Assembly: GCF_004342065.1 (NCBI RefSeq)
Contig: NZ_SLZU01000007.1
Span: 62,001-126,000, forward strand
DNA length: 64,000 nt
Source: Primorskyibacter sedentarius
GTDB taxonomy: Bacteria; Pseudomonadota; Alphaproteobacteria; Rhodobacterales; Rhodobacteraceae
Direction: 5' to 3'
In this document: one piece after another, positions 1-8,209 of the stretch
How the letters are laid out: the number at the start of each line of letters is the position of its first letter
Position numbering within the stretch: the stretch's first letter is position 1
The notes under the pieces: model-generated
The model's input: the letters and a program-made list of their open reading frames with translations, nothing else
Told to the model about the DNA's origin: nothing
Databases searched by the model: none
Position numbers and translations under genes: made by a program

Positions 1-2
1 CC

Positions 3-839
3 TATGTCGAACGGGTCGGATTCGGCTTCGTCCTTCTGTTCTCGGCGCTTTGGATGCTGCTGTGCTACGCACCGGTCGTCCATTGGATCTGGGGCGGTGG
101 GATGCTGGCGGATGGCGGCATCTTTGGTGAAACAGGTGCCCGGGATTTCGCAGGTGGCATCGTGGTGCATGAAACCGCAGGGCTTGCCGCGCTGATCATC
201 GCCATCTTCCTCGGCCCACGCCGCAACCGCACCACGCCGCCGCATAACCCCGGCTATGTGATGATCGGGGCCGCGATGCTCTGGGTCGGCTGGTTCGGCT
301 TCAATGGCGGGTCGCAGCTGGCGGCCGATGGTGGCGCGGCGATGGCGCTGACCGTCACGCATATCTCTGCCGCGACGGCTTCGCTGTCCTGGGCGCTGTG
401 GGAACGTATCAAGTTTGGCAAATCGTCGCTCGTGGGCATCGTGACGGGCACGATCGCGGGGCTTGCGTCGATCACGCCGGCAAGCGGTTTTGTCGGCCCT
501 ATCGAGGCGCTGGTGATCGGCGCTGTCGCCGGTGTCCTGTGCCAGGAAGCGGTGAACCTGATCCGCAATGTCTTCAAGATCGACGATACGCTGGATGTTT
601 TCGCCGTGCACGGCGTTGGCGGCATCTTTGGCACGATCATGATTGCGGCCTTTGGTGCGGGCACCTGGGCGGCCCAGCTTGGCAGCCTTGTGATTGTCGG
701 CGTTTTCACCACCGTCGTGACAATCGTGCTGGTCCTTGTGGTGCGGCTGATCACGCCCCTGCGCGTCGATGCCGAGACAGAAACCAACGGGCTGGACCTG
801 ATCGTGCATGGCGAACGCGCCTACGATCACGCATCCTGA
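3..839 (+). CDS. amt: Ammonium transporter (Amt family), 5'-truncated by window edge
   Basis: The reading frame is open from the first bases of the window and gives about 278 C-terminal residues of an inner-membrane ammonium channel. Typical Amt/MEP landmarks are visible: GGIVVHETAG, with the first pore histidine, and VFAVHGVGG, with the second. Several hydrophobic membrane spans lie between and after them, and FNGGSQLAADG is also characteristic. Known members conduct NH4+/NH3 and are usually controlled by the PII protein GlnK, whose gene often lies just upstream and would be outside this window. The start codon is not visible. A strong terminator follows 24 bases after the stop. Confidence 0.93.
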   Translation, partial: YVERVGFGFVLLFSALWMLLCYAPVVHWIWGGGMLADGGIFGETGARDFAGGIVVHETAGLAALIIAIFLGPRRNRTTPPHNPGYVMIGAAMLWVGWFGFNGGSQLAADGGAAMALTVTHISAATASLSWALWERIKFGKSSLVGIVTGTIAGLASITPASGFVGPIEALVIGAVAGVLCQEAVNLIRNVFKIDDTLDVFAVHGVGGIFGTIMIAAFGAGTWAAQLGSLVIVGVFTTVVTIVLVLVVRLITPLRVDAETETNGLDLIVHGERAYDHAS

Positions 840-862
840 ACGCACGCGTATACTTTACGATG

Positions 863-890
863 CGGGGGTCCTTCACAGGGCCCCCGTTTT
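863..890 (+). terminator. Rho-independent terminator after amt
   Basis: A 9-bp stem (863-871 with 878-886, one G-T pair) with a 6-base loop is followed directly by TTTT. It lies just after the amt stop and before the convergent ratA-like gene. Confidence 0.8.
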
Positions 891-1021
891 GCGTTTGCGC
901 CCCGATGATGGGTGTTTGGTCCAGTCAAGCCGCCCGAAGGCCCGTCGCATGCTGGGGAAGCGATGATAAGGCCGGTCTAAAGAGCCGAGGGCCCGAGCGA
1001 TCCTCCCGCCCGAAGCCCTTG

Positions 1022-1477
1022 TCAGACAGAGGAGCCGTAAAGATCTGCTGCTCGCCGTTCAAACGCGCGCACGATCCGATGCATCGCCTCGTTGAAAACA
1101 ACACCGATGATGCCCTGCAGAATCGCGTTCTTGAACTCGAAATCGACAAAGAAATGCACGTCGCACCCGCCGTCGGTATCTTCAAAGGCCCAGTTCGACT
1201 TCATGTAGCGGAAAGGCCCGTCAAGATATTCGGTATCGATCCGCATCTCGCTTGGATGTAACACCACCCTGCTGCCGAACCTTTCGCGGAAAACCTTGAA
1301 GCTGATCACCAGGTCGGCCAGCATTTCCTCGGCGCCGCCGCCGATGTCATTGCGCGACCGGATGCGCGCCGCGGCGCACCAGGGCAGGAATTCAGGATAG
1401 GACGCCACATCGGCCACCAGATCATACATCTGCTGGGCGCTATAGGGCAGTCGGCGGGTTTCGCTATGGGTCGGCAT
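1022..1477 (-). CDS. ratA: RatA/COQ10-type START-domain protein
   Basis: This 151-residue protein matches the type II toxin RatA / coenzyme Q-binding COQ10 family. It begins [20 protein letters not shown], carries [16 protein letters not shown], and ends with the usual [15 protein letters not shown] helix. COQ10 homologues bind ubiquinone and support respiration; E. coli RatA was described as blocking 70S ribosome formation, so the true role here is uncertain. In many alphaproteobacteria it lies next to lipA, which here is on the same strand about 3.2 kb upstream. The start ATG at 1477 is 70 bases from the divergent hpt start. The small overlapping frame at 925-1185 is a shadow. Confidence 0.88.
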   Translation of the reverse strand: MPTHSETRRLPYSAQQMYDLVADVASYPEFLPWCAAARIRSRNDIGGGAEEMLADLVISFKVFRERFGSRVVLHPSEMRIDTEYLDGPFRYMKSNWAFEDTDGGCDVHFFVDFEFKNAILQGIIGVVFNEAMHRIVRAFERRAADLYGSSV

Positions 1478-1547
1478 GTCGCTCCGGTTGGGTCGTGACA
1501 GTGGCCGTCGATGTCGTATTGTGGCGCGGGAAAATCAAGGGGATATC

Positions 1548-2096
1548 ATGTCAGAGCGTCCATATGTCATCGACGAGATGATCTCGGCCAAGGCAATCGC
1601 GGCGCGAATCGAAGAGCTCGCAGCCGAGATCCGCCGCGAATTTGCAGATACAGACAAGCTTGTCGTCGTCGGTCTGCTGCGCGGGTCTTTCGTGTTCATT
1701 GCGGATCTCGTGCGAGAGCTGCAACTGCCGATCGAAGTCGATTTCCTCGAAGCGTCCTCTTACGGCGACACGATGGAATCGAGCCGCGAGGTGCGCATCC
1801 TCAAGGACCTGCGCGGCGCGATCGAAGGCCGCGATGTTCTGGTGGTCGAGGATATCGTGGATACCGGGCATACTCTGAACCACGTCACCGGGCTTTTGCG
1901 GTCGCGCAACCCCGCGCGCCTGCGCACCATCGCCCTTCTGGACAAACCTTCCCGGCGCGAGGTCGACTTCCGCTCTGACTGGATCGGGTTCGAAATCCCC
2001 GACAAGTTCGTCGTGGGCTACGGCATCGATTTCGCGCAGCGCAACCGCAACCTGCCCTATATCGGGACGGTGCGGTTTACCGACGAAGAGGGCTGA
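1548..2096 (+). CDS. hpt: Hypoxanthine phosphoribosyltransferase
   Basis: This is a 182-residue purine-salvage enzyme that transfers phosphoribosyl from PRPP to hypoxanthine or guanine in the cytoplasm. The PRPP-binding loop [13 protein letters not shown] is at residues 97-109, preceded by [16 protein letters not shown], and [11 protein letters not shown] marks the base-binding end. The frame is open further upstream, but the ATG at 1548 has a good ribosome site (AAGGGG, about 1537) and gives the normal family length. A 59-residue membrane-protein gene starts one base after its stop. Confidence 0.95.
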   Translation: MSERPYVIDEMISAKAIAARIEELAAEIRREFADTDKLVVVGLLRGSFVFIADLVRELQLPIEVDFLEASSYGDTMESSREVRILKDLRGAIEGRDVLVVEDIVDTGHTLNHVTGLLRSRNPARLRTIALLDKPSRREVDFRSDWIGFEIPDKFVVGYGIDFAQRNRNLPYIGTVRFTDEEG

Positions 2097-2097
2097 G

Positions 2098-2277
2098 ATG
2101 AACCCGATCTGGCTCTTGCGGCTAACCCGCTGGGCCCGGCGCCCGCCCGGCCGCCGCATGCAGATCGTCGTGGGGGCGGTGCTTGTGCTGGTGCTGATCC
2201 TGTGGGGGATCGAACATTTCATCGGCTGGCCGGACGCGCTGACACCCGAACGCATCCCACGCCGCGTCATCCGCTGA
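2098..2277 (+). CDS. Small single-pass membrane protein downstream of hpt
   Basis: A 59-codon frame starts at an ATG one base after the hpt stop, which suggests translational coupling. The product begins MNPIWLLRLTRWARRPPGRR, is strongly basic at the N-terminus, and then has one hydrophobic span (QIVVGAVLVLVLILWGIEHF). That pattern predicts an inner-membrane protein with a cytoplasmic N-terminus. I recognise no domain. Its last 11 bases overlap the 3' end of the convergent LysR gene. Position and clean hydrophobicity support it as real; the function is unknown. Confidence 0.7.
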   Translation: MNPIWLLRLTRWARRPPGRRMQIVVGAVLVLVLILWGIEHFIGWPDALTPERIPRRVIR

Positions 2278-3112
2278 GCGCGGCGCTCTCGCTTCGGATC
2301 AGGCTGCAAAGATCGTCGATGAAGGGCGCCAGCCGCGAACTGTCGGCCAGATCCTGATGGCAGCCAACCCAAAGCGGCACCCGGTGGCCGGGATAGGCAC
2401 TGCCATATCGCTCCAGCCGGGCATCCTGATCGCCAAGGATGCAGGGAAGAATGGCGCAGCCGGTCCCCCGTGATGCCATCTCGCGCAGAACCACGAAGCT
2501 GTCGGACCGACCGGAAATCGTTGCGGGGTCAACAGTGCGCTGCATCCAATGCGCAGGTTCCGACCGCCCCAGCGCGCCGGTCAGGCCAAGCCATGTGTCT
2601 GTCCCGCTGCTGCCCCGCGCGCGATATGTGGCAAAGCCCAGTTCGGCAACCGCGCGGCCTGTCATGCCCGCGGGCAGCGCCGTTGCGGGCCGCACGGTCA
2701 CATCCGCCTCCAGCCGGGACAGATCAAGATGGCCATTGGCGGCCAGCAAAGACACCTCATGACGCGGCATGGTTCTTGGCAGATCGGCCAGCACCGTGTT
2801 GCACAGCGTGTCGGTCGAGGTCAGCCGGACCACGTCACGTGGACCTTCGGCCCATTTCATCAACTGCCCGACGGCGGCCACGGCCTGGGCTGCATTGCGC
2901 GCCGCCTCGATCATCCGCGCACGGTCAGGGCGCACACGGTAGCCGGCCGCCGTGCGTTCGAACACTTCCGCGCCATGCGCCTCTTCGAAGGCGGCGACCC
3001 GGCGCAGGACCGTCGCGTGATTGACCCCCAGTTCACGCGACGCCCCGCTTACAGAGCCATTATCGGCAACCGCCAGAACAAAGCGCAGGTCATCCCAATT
3101 TGCGTTGTGCAT
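2267..3112 (-). CDS. LysR-family transcriptional regulator
   Basis: The 281-residue product has an N-terminal winged helix-turn-helix (WDDLRFVLAVADNGSVSGASRELGVNHATVLRRV, about residues 5-39), followed by a degenerate LysR-type effector domain. The helix-turn-helix variant with VNHATVLRRV is common in a LysR subgroup of alphaproteobacteria. The ATG at 3112 gives the usual start just before the DNA-binding domain; a second ATG at 3133 would add seven residues. It is divergent from the cytochrome c' gene with 99 bases between starts, so it may control that pair. The ligand is unknown. Confidence 0.85.
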   Translation of the reverse strand: MHNANWDDLRFVLAVADNGSVSGASRELGVNHATVLRRVAAFEEAHGAEVFERTAAGYRVRPDRARMIEAARNAAQAVAAVGQLMKWAEGPRDVVRLTSTDTLCNTVLADLPRTMPRHEVSLLAANGHLDLSRLEADVTVRPATALPAGMTGRAVAELGFATYRARGSSGTDTWLGLTGALGRSEPAHWMQRTVDPATISGRSDSFVVLREMASRGTGCAILPCILGDQDARLERYGSAYPGHRVPLWVGCHQDLADSSRLAPFIDDLCSLIRSESAALSG

Positions 3113-3211
3113 GAATCGCAGGCCCGTTTGCATCTTTGAAGAATACTATTGCTGTCGTCTGAAACTATACTAACCTCTACGCGAACCTCGCATTTTCAGG
3201 GAGTCCAACGT

Positions 3212-3670
3212 ATGAAAAAGATCGTTACCGCCACAGTGATTGCAGGTGTGATTGCCGGATCAGCAGCCCTTGCACAGGGCGACGGGTCCGCACAGATCAA
3301 GGCGCGGCAAGGCCAGATGCGGATTATCGCGCTGAACCTTGGCATCCTTGGCGGCATGGCGCAGGGCAAGATGGACTACGACGCCGAAGCCGCACAGAAC
3401 GCCGCCGATTCGCTGGCAGGCGTGGCGATGGTGCACCAGCCGACGCTTTGGACCGAAGGCACATCAAGCCTTGATGTGGACGGGACGCGGGCGCTGCCGG
3501 AGATCTGGGAAGATAACGACGATTTCATGACCAAGTGGACTGCCTTTGCCGACGCTACAGTTGCGATGCAGGCTGCCGCGGGCACCGGCAAGGATGCAAT
3601 TGGCCCGGCCATGGGCGCGCTGGGTGGCACCTGCAAGGGCTGCCATGAAAAGTATCAGGAACCCAACTGA
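3212..3670 (+). CDS. Cytochrome c' (class II c-type cytochrome)
   Basis: This is a 152-residue periplasmic haem protein. It starts with a Sec signal peptide (MKKIVTATVIAGVIAGSAALAQ), and its single haem site CKGCH is at residues 141-145, near the C-terminus, as expected for the four-helix cytochrome c' family. Members bind NO or CO and can protect against nitrosative stress or carry electrons. The ATG at 3212 is preferred over an upstream in-frame start at 3149 because it begins the signal peptide. A diheme cytochrome c gene follows 13 bases later, so the two are probably co-transcribed. Confidence 0.9.
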   Translation: MKKIVTATVIAGVIAGSAALAQGDGSAQIKARQGQMRIIALNLGILGGMAQGKMDYDAEAAQNAADSLAGVAMVHQPTLWTEGTSSLDVDGTRALPEIWEDNDDFMTKWTAFADATVAMQAAAGTGKDAIGPAMGALGGTCKGCHEKYQEPN

Positions 3671-3683
3671 TTAGGATACGCTC

Positions 3684-4583
3684 TTGCTGCGTCGCCTCTT
3701 TAGATACCTTTTGCTGGCCGCGATTGTCGCGGCCGGTGTCGCGTTCTGGCTGACCCGCGCGGTGCCTCTGGAAGAGGACGCGCTGGCAGGCGCCGAAGGC
3801 GATGTCGAGAATGGTCAGCGCGTCTTTACCGCGGCGGGCTGCGCCTCTTGTCACGCCGCACCCGAGGCAAAGGGCGAAGACAAGCTGCTGCTGACAGGCG
3901 GTCAGGCCTTCCCGTCAGATTTCGGCACGTTCATCGCGCCGAACATCTCGCCCGACCCCGCCGAAGGGATCGGTGGCTGGACGCTGGCGGAATTCGCAAG
4001 CGCCGTGACGCGCGGCGTGTCGCCGGAGGGCAAGCATTACTACCCCGCCTTCCCCTACACGTCCTACGCCAGAATGGAGCAGCAGGATCTGGTCGATCTC
4101 TGGGCCTATATGCAGACCCTGCCCGCCTCTGACACGCCCAGCCAGGCACATGATGTCGGTTTCCCGTTCAATATCCGCCGCGCGCTTGGCGGGTGGAAAC
4201 TGCTTTTCATGAATGATGACTGGGTGCTGAAAAATGCAGCGTCAGAGCAGGCGCGGCAGGGCCGCTACCTTGTCGAGGCATTGGCGCATTGCGGCGAATG
4301 CCACACGCCGCGCAACCTGCTGGGCGGTCTTGACACATCCCGCTGGCTGGCCGGCGCGCCCAACCCGTCGGGCCGGGGCCGCATTCCGGGCATTGCCCCC
4401 GGCACGCTGACCTGGACCGAAGACGAGATCGCCTATTACCTCGAAACCGGGTTCACGCCCGATTTCGACAGCGTTGGCGGCCATATGGTTGCGGTGGTCG
4501 AAAACATGGCGCTGCTGACCGAGGCCGACCGCTACGCGATTGCGGCCTATCTGAAGGCAGTCCCGGAACAGAGCGAGGAATAA
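3684..4583 (+). CDS. Membrane-anchored diheme cytochrome c
   Basis: The 299-residue product has an N-terminal hydrophobic anchor (LLLAAIVAAGVAFWL) and two cytochrome c domains, with CASCH at residues 53-57 and CGECH at 203-207. Diheme proteins of this shape serve as electron-transfer subunits or partners of periplasmic dehydrogenases. The start is a TTG at 3684 with AGGA eight bases upstream. It follows the cytochrome c' gene closely, suggesting that they work together. The physiological partner is not visible here. A bidirectional terminator separates it from convergent lipA. Confidence 0.88.
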   Translation: MLRRLFRYLLLAAIVAAGVAFWLTRAVPLEEDALAGAEGDVENGQRVFTAAGCASCHAAPEAKGEDKLLLTGGQAFPSDFGTFIAPNISPDPAEGIGGWTLAEFASAVTRGVSPEGKHYYPAFPYTSYARMEQQDLVDLWAYMQTLPASDTPSQAHDVGFPFNIRRALGGWKLLFMNDDWVLKNAASEQARQGRYLVEALAHCGECHTPRNLLGGLDTSRWLAGAPNPSGRGRIPGIAPGTLTWTEDEIAYYLETGFTPDFDSVGGHMVAVVENMALLTEADRYAIAAYLKAVPEQSEE

Positions 4584-4602
4584 ACCACGCCTTACAATGA
4601 AA

Positions 4603-4644
4603 AACGGCGCCGCAGAGGATATCTGCAGGCGCCGTTCTGTTTTT
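4603..4644. terminator. Bidirectional terminator between diheme cytochrome c gene and lipA
   Basis: A 9-bp perfect arm AACGGCGCC (4603-4611) pairs with GGCGCCGTT (4628-4636), and an inner 5-bp stem extends it. A T-rich tract follows on the plus strand and an A-rich tract precedes it, so it can act for both convergent genes. Confidence 0.82.
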
Positions 4645-4657
4645 CGTTCAAGGGGGC

Positions 4658-5608
4658 TCAGGCCCGGTTCAGCCTGGCATTCCGTGCGGCCTGAAGCTGC
4701 GCAAAGTCATCGCCCGCATGGTATGACGAACGCGTCAAAGGCGTGGCCGACACCATCAGGAAGCCCTTGCCATAGGCGGCTTTCTCGTAGGCGGCGAATT
4801 CGTCAGGATGCACGAAACGATCAACGGCGTGATGTTTTGGCGTGGGTTGCAGATACTGACCGACGGTCAGGAAATCGATATCCGCCGCACGCATGTCGTC
4901 CATGACCTGCAGAACCGCCTGACGATCTTCGCCCAGCCCGACCATGATGCCCGATTTGGTAAAGATCGTCGGGTCGATCTCTTTCACCCGCTGCAACAGA
5001 CGCAGGGAGTGGAAGTAACGCGCACCCGGACGGACCTCCGGGTAGAGCCCTGGCACGGTCTCAAGGTTGTGGTTGAAGACGTCGGGCTTTGCCTCGACGA
5101 CCGTCTCCAGCGCGGAGGCGTCACATTTCAGGAAATCCGGGGTCAGAATTTCGATCGTCGTATCGGGGCTGCGGTGGCGGATGGCTCGGATGGTCTGCGC
5201 AAAATGCTCTGCCCCGCCATCCTTCAGGTCGTCGCGGTCAACAGAGGTGATCACGACATGGTTCAGCCCCAGCTTTTGCACCGCATCGGCAACCTTGCCC
5301 GGCTCGAACACGTCGAGCGTATCAGGCCGGCCGGTCGCGATATTGCAGAACGTGCAGCCGCGGGTACAGATCTCGCCCATGATCATCATGGTGGCGTGCC
5401 CCTGGCTCCAGCACTCGCCGACATTGGGGCAGCCCGCCTCTTCGCACACCGTGACAAGCCCATGCTCGCGCATGATCTTTCGCGTGTCGGCATAGCCCTG
5501 GCCGCCGGGCGCCTTCACCCTGATCCAGTCAGGTTTCTTGGGTTGGGCATTGTCCGGGCGATGTGCCTTTTCAGGATGCCGTTCGGCTGGGATATTGAGA
5601 TCGCGCAC
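4658..5608 (-). CDS. lipA: Lipoyl synthase (radical SAM)
   Basis: This 316-residue enzyme inserts two sulfur atoms into octanoyl groups on E2 and GcvH proteins to make lipoyl cofactor. The auxiliary-cluster cysteines are C55, C60 and C66 ([12 protein letters not shown]), and the radical-SAM cluster motif CTRGCTFC is at residues 81-88. The C-terminal RSSYHAGDD contains the conserved serine that ligates the auxiliary cluster. The start is a GTG at 5608, preceded by GGGG on the minus strand. The ratA-like gene lies downstream on the same strand but is separated by other genes. Confidence 0.97.
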   Translation of the reverse strand: MRDLNIPAERHPEKAHRPDNAQPKKPDWIRVKAPGGQGYADTRKIMREHGLVTVCEEAGCPNVGECWSQGHATMMIMGEICTRGCTFCNIATGRPDTLDVFEPGKVADAVQKLGLNHVVITSVDRDDLKDGGAEHFAQTIRAIRHRSPDTTIEILTPDFLKCDASALETVVEAKPDVFNHNLETVPGLYPEVRPGARYFHSLRLLQRVKEIDPTIFTKSGIMVGLGEDRQAVLQVMDDMRAADIDFLTVGQYLQPTPKHHAVDRFVHPDEFAAYEKAAYGKGFLMVSATPLTRSSYHAGDDFAQLQAARNARLNRA

Positions 5609-5929
5609 GTTTTATTCCCCGCGAAGCTGATGATGCCTTCGCATATCATAAGAAATTGCAGGGGGTAGTACCAGTAGCGCATGACTGCCATGCAGCCATT
5701 GCCTTTTTTCCGAGTGCCCCCTGCATCGCTTTCCGTTAGGAAAAGCGCGCAGTGCAGCTGCGGCATAACGTGAAAAATCACCAATTCGCTGCCACACAAG
5801 CGTCAGTTTGAAAAGCGTTTTTTCTGCAAACCTGCCATGCTGCAGTTGCAGCAATTCCTGATTGCGACCCATGAGGGATTCGCGCTAGGCCTCGGGGCAA
5901 TTATGTCTCAGGAGATCAGGAGAATTCCG
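5609..5929. other. lipA-peroxiredoxin divergent intergenic region
   Basis: These 321 bases between divergent lipA and the peroxiredoxin gene are richer in A+T than the flanking genes and should hold both promoters. An AGGAGAA ribosome site (5918-5924) precedes the peroxiredoxin ATG at 5930. I found no convincing operator, RNA gene or additional coding frame. Confidence 0.5.
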
Positions 5930-6481
5930 ATGAAAACTGGCCTTCCCCTCCCACAGGTTACTTTCCACACACGTGTCCGCGACGAAGCCGTCGGCGGACC
6001 CAACCCCTTCCGCTGGCAGGATATGACCACGCAGGATTACTTCGCGGGCAAACGCGTCATCCTGTTCTCGCTGCCCGGTGCCTTCACGCCGACATGCTCC
6101 ACCTACCAGCTGCCGGGTTTTGAAAAGAACGCCGAAACCTTTGCGAATTTCGGCATCGACGCCATCTATTGCCTGTCGGTGAACGACAGCTTCGTGATGA
6201 ACAAATGGGCTGAAAGCCAGGGGCTGAACACCGTCAAGGTCATCCCCGACGGGTCTGGCGAATTCACCCGCAAGATGGGTATGCTGGTCGAGAAGAACAA
6301 TCTGGGTTTCGGCATGCGCAGCTGGCGCTATGCGGCCATCGTGAACGACGGCAAGGTCGAAGCCTGGTTCGAAGAGCCCGGTATCTCGGACAATCACGCC
6401 GAAGATCCTTATGGCGTGTCGAGCCCGGAAAACCTGCTCGAATACCTTCAGAAGGAAGCGGCGGGAATCGCTGCGGAGTAA
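5930..6481 (+). CDS. Prx5/AhpE-type peroxiredoxin
   Basis: The 183-residue thiol peroxidase reduces peroxides through a cysteine in SLPGAFTPTCS (C56); the surrounding LPGAFTPTCSTYQLPGF is typical of the Prx5 group, which often uses glutaredoxin or glutathione. The frame is open upstream to 5837 with another ATG at 5903, but the ATG at 5930 has a strong AGGAG and gives the family length. A textbook terminator ends the transcript. It is divergent from lipA. Confidence 0.93.
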   Translation: MKTGLPLPQVTFHTRVRDEAVGGPNPFRWQDMTTQDYFAGKRVILFSLPGAFTPTCSTYQLPGFEKNAETFANFGIDAIYCLSVNDSFVMNKWAESQGLNTVKVIPDGSGEFTRKMGMLVEKNNLGFGMRSWRYAAIVNDGKVEAWFEEPGISDNHAEDPYGVSSPENLLEYLQKEAAGIAAE

Positions 6482-6505
6482 TCTGCAATCCCCGGATAAA
6501 AACAG

Positions 6506-6536
6506 GCCGCCGCCCGGATCCGGGCGGCGGCTTTTT
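6506..6536 (+). terminator. Rho-independent terminator after peroxiredoxin gene
   Basis: A perfect 11-bp GC-rich stem (6506-6516 with 6521-6531) with a GATC loop is followed by TTTTT at 6532-6536. It lies between the peroxiredoxin gene and the convergent DUF6456 gene. Confidence 0.9.
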
Positions 6537-6548
6537 CACGTGCGGCGT

Positions 6549-7664
6549 TCATCCGATCAGGCCGCCCCCGGCGCCAACCACTTCGTCATAGTGACGCCGA
6601 AGCCGCTGCAACGCGATGCGCAGCACGATCTTGCCGGACCGCGCTGACCAGCCCATGCGCTTTTCCGCGGTTTCCATCCCCTCCAGATAGCAGCAGCACC
6701 GCAGAACCACGTCCCCCAGCCCCGGCCCCAGATCGGCCAGCGCCGCCGCGACGCGGTCACGTGCGGCCGTCGGGCCATAGCCGCGCAAATCCGCGCCTTC
6801 ACCATTTCCGCGCGCCCCGCCCGTCAGGAAACTGTCCCAATTCTGCGCGACCCGAGGCCCCATCTGCGCCAGTTCAAAGTCTTCACGCAGACGTTCCCCG
6901 GCCTTCACCAGTTCTTCCGACAGGAATGGCTTGCCGTCATGGTCCCGGCGGCGCGCCAAAGCCGTCAACGGAGATTCGGCCAAGGAATAGCGCACGCGCT
7001 TTGTGCGCGGCTCGCCGTCAGTTTCAGTTGAGGCAGGCTTGCCTTCGAAACCGGCCTGCGCTTCGGCAAATCCGCGGGTGTCGTTCTCGCTGGCGGCGAC
7101 AAGGCGGTTCAGTTCCGTCCGCCCTGCCGCCGTGATCTGGTAGCGCGAGATCCGCGCAGGCTCCCGGCAGGCGATCCAGTCTTTCAGCGCCATTGCCTGG
7201 GCGATACCACTGTCGACCACCGCCGTGCGTGTCGAAGTCCCGTCCCCTGTGTCCCGTAGGACGACGGCCTTGTCCATCTCGGCGGCCACAGCCATGACGG
7301 CGCCCGTTTCACACAGCCGCCGCAAGATGCGCAGCGCCTCGCGCTCCAACGTCTTGTCGTCGGGGGTCAAGTGGGGCTCGGTCGGAGAGTTGCTCATTTT
7401 GAAACGATCCTTGTCTGACGAGATGACGCGTACCGGGACGTGGTGATGGCCGAGCTTGCGCAGAGCGGCGTCGACCAACGGGTCGTCGCGCAGGGTTTCG
7501 ACCTTGCGGACCTGCCGCAGCACGGTCGAGGCATGGCACCCCGACTCCCGGGCCAGCTGTCTGATGCTGATGCCCTCTTCGATGTGGTGCAGATAATTCC
7601 GTGCAGCGTCCGGTACCCACCCCGAAAGCGCGCACATAGTGCTGTTTTCTACGTCAAATCGCAT
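6549..7664 (-). CDS. DUF6456 helix-turn-helix protein
   Basis: The 371-residue product has an N-terminal helix-turn-helix (YLHHIEEGISIRQLARESGCHASTVLRQVRKVE, about residues 24-56), a variable middle, and a C-terminal all-helical domain (PLTALARRRDHDGKPFLSEELVKAGERLREDFELAQM through RHYDEVV) that I recognise as DUF6456. The family is found mainly in Rhodobacterales and has no established function; a DNA-binding role is inferred. The start at 7664 is preferred because GAGG precedes it on the minus strand; an internal ATG at 7637 lacks a clear ribosome site. It is divergent from a DUF6477 gene, apparently a recurring pairing. Confidence 0.82.
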   Translation of the reverse strand: MRFDVENSTMCALSGWVPDAARNYLHHIEEGISIRQLARESGCHASTVLRQVRKVETLRDDPLVDAALRKLGHHHVPVRVISSDKDRFKMSNSPTEPHLTPDDKTLEREALRILRRLCETGAVMAVAAEMDKAVVLRDTGDGTSTRTAVVDSGIAQAMALKDWIACREPARISRYQITAAGRTELNRLVAASENDTRGFAEAQAGFEGKPASTETDGEPRTKRVRYSLAESPLTALARRRDHDGKPFLSEELVKAGERLREDFELAQMGPRVAQNWDSFLTGGARGNGEGADLRGYGPTAARDRVAAALADLGPGLGDVVLRCCCYLEGMETAEKRMGWSARSGKIVLRIALQRLRRHYDEVVGAGGGLIG

Positions 7665-7912
7665 GACCGTCCTCGCGTTGCCGTTACCCGTCCGAATTTT
7701 CCACTGCAGGCATCCGGATCAATTGAGTTAAATTTTTCACAACCTATGCGTGCATTTGTTTCCGGTTCGTTAACATGGTCATGGTTTTTTCATCATCCTT
7801 TCCAATCGATAAACAGCGCTGAACCGAGCGTTCGCATCGACCAATGCCTCCGCAACACCCGACAAAGTTGTGCAATGTTTTTCGCAGATCGAACGGAAAA
7901 GGACCCGACGCC

Positions 7913-8203
7913 ATGCAAGACATTCTCAGCCTTCTGCACTCGCTCAAGCGCCCTCGCCTCTTGATCCGGGCCGCCCGCATCGGCGCGCAGGATTACCAGC
8001 GCACGGCACATCTGCCCCGGCTTCTGGGCTACGGCGCGCTGCCGCGTACCGGCCCGGCGTTGATGCGTCTTATGGAAATCGAATCGGAATTGAATGCCCG
8101 TCGCGAGGCAAGTGACGCGGGCTATTCCATCGCCCGGCATGTCGAATTGCTGGTGGCGATGATGGGCGAGGCCCGCGTGCTGCGCAGCGCGGGCCAGACC
8201 TGA
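7913..8203 (+). CDS. DUF6477 family protein
   Basis: This small 96-residue basic, helical protein begins MQDILSLLHSLKRPRLLIRA and contains YQRTAHLPRLLG and a C-terminal VELLVAMMGEARVLR. I recognise it as the DUF6477 family of Rhodobacterales; no function is established. The ATG at 7913 has an AAGGA site, whereas the frame open from 7844 is too long for the family. It is divergent from the DUF6456 gene across about 248 bases that are A+T-rich for this genome and likely contain both promoters. Confidence 0.8.
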   Translation: MQDILSLLHSLKRPRLLIRAARIGAQDYQRTAHLPRLLGYGALPRTGPALMRLMEIESELNARREASDAGYSIARHVELLVAMMGEARVLRSAGQT

Positions 8204-8209
8204 TGGGAA

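Noticed and set aside
925-1185. A minus-strand frame overlapping the 3' half of the ratA-like gene
   Set aside because: It overlaps a conserved gene on the same strand in another frame and shows no recognisable domain.
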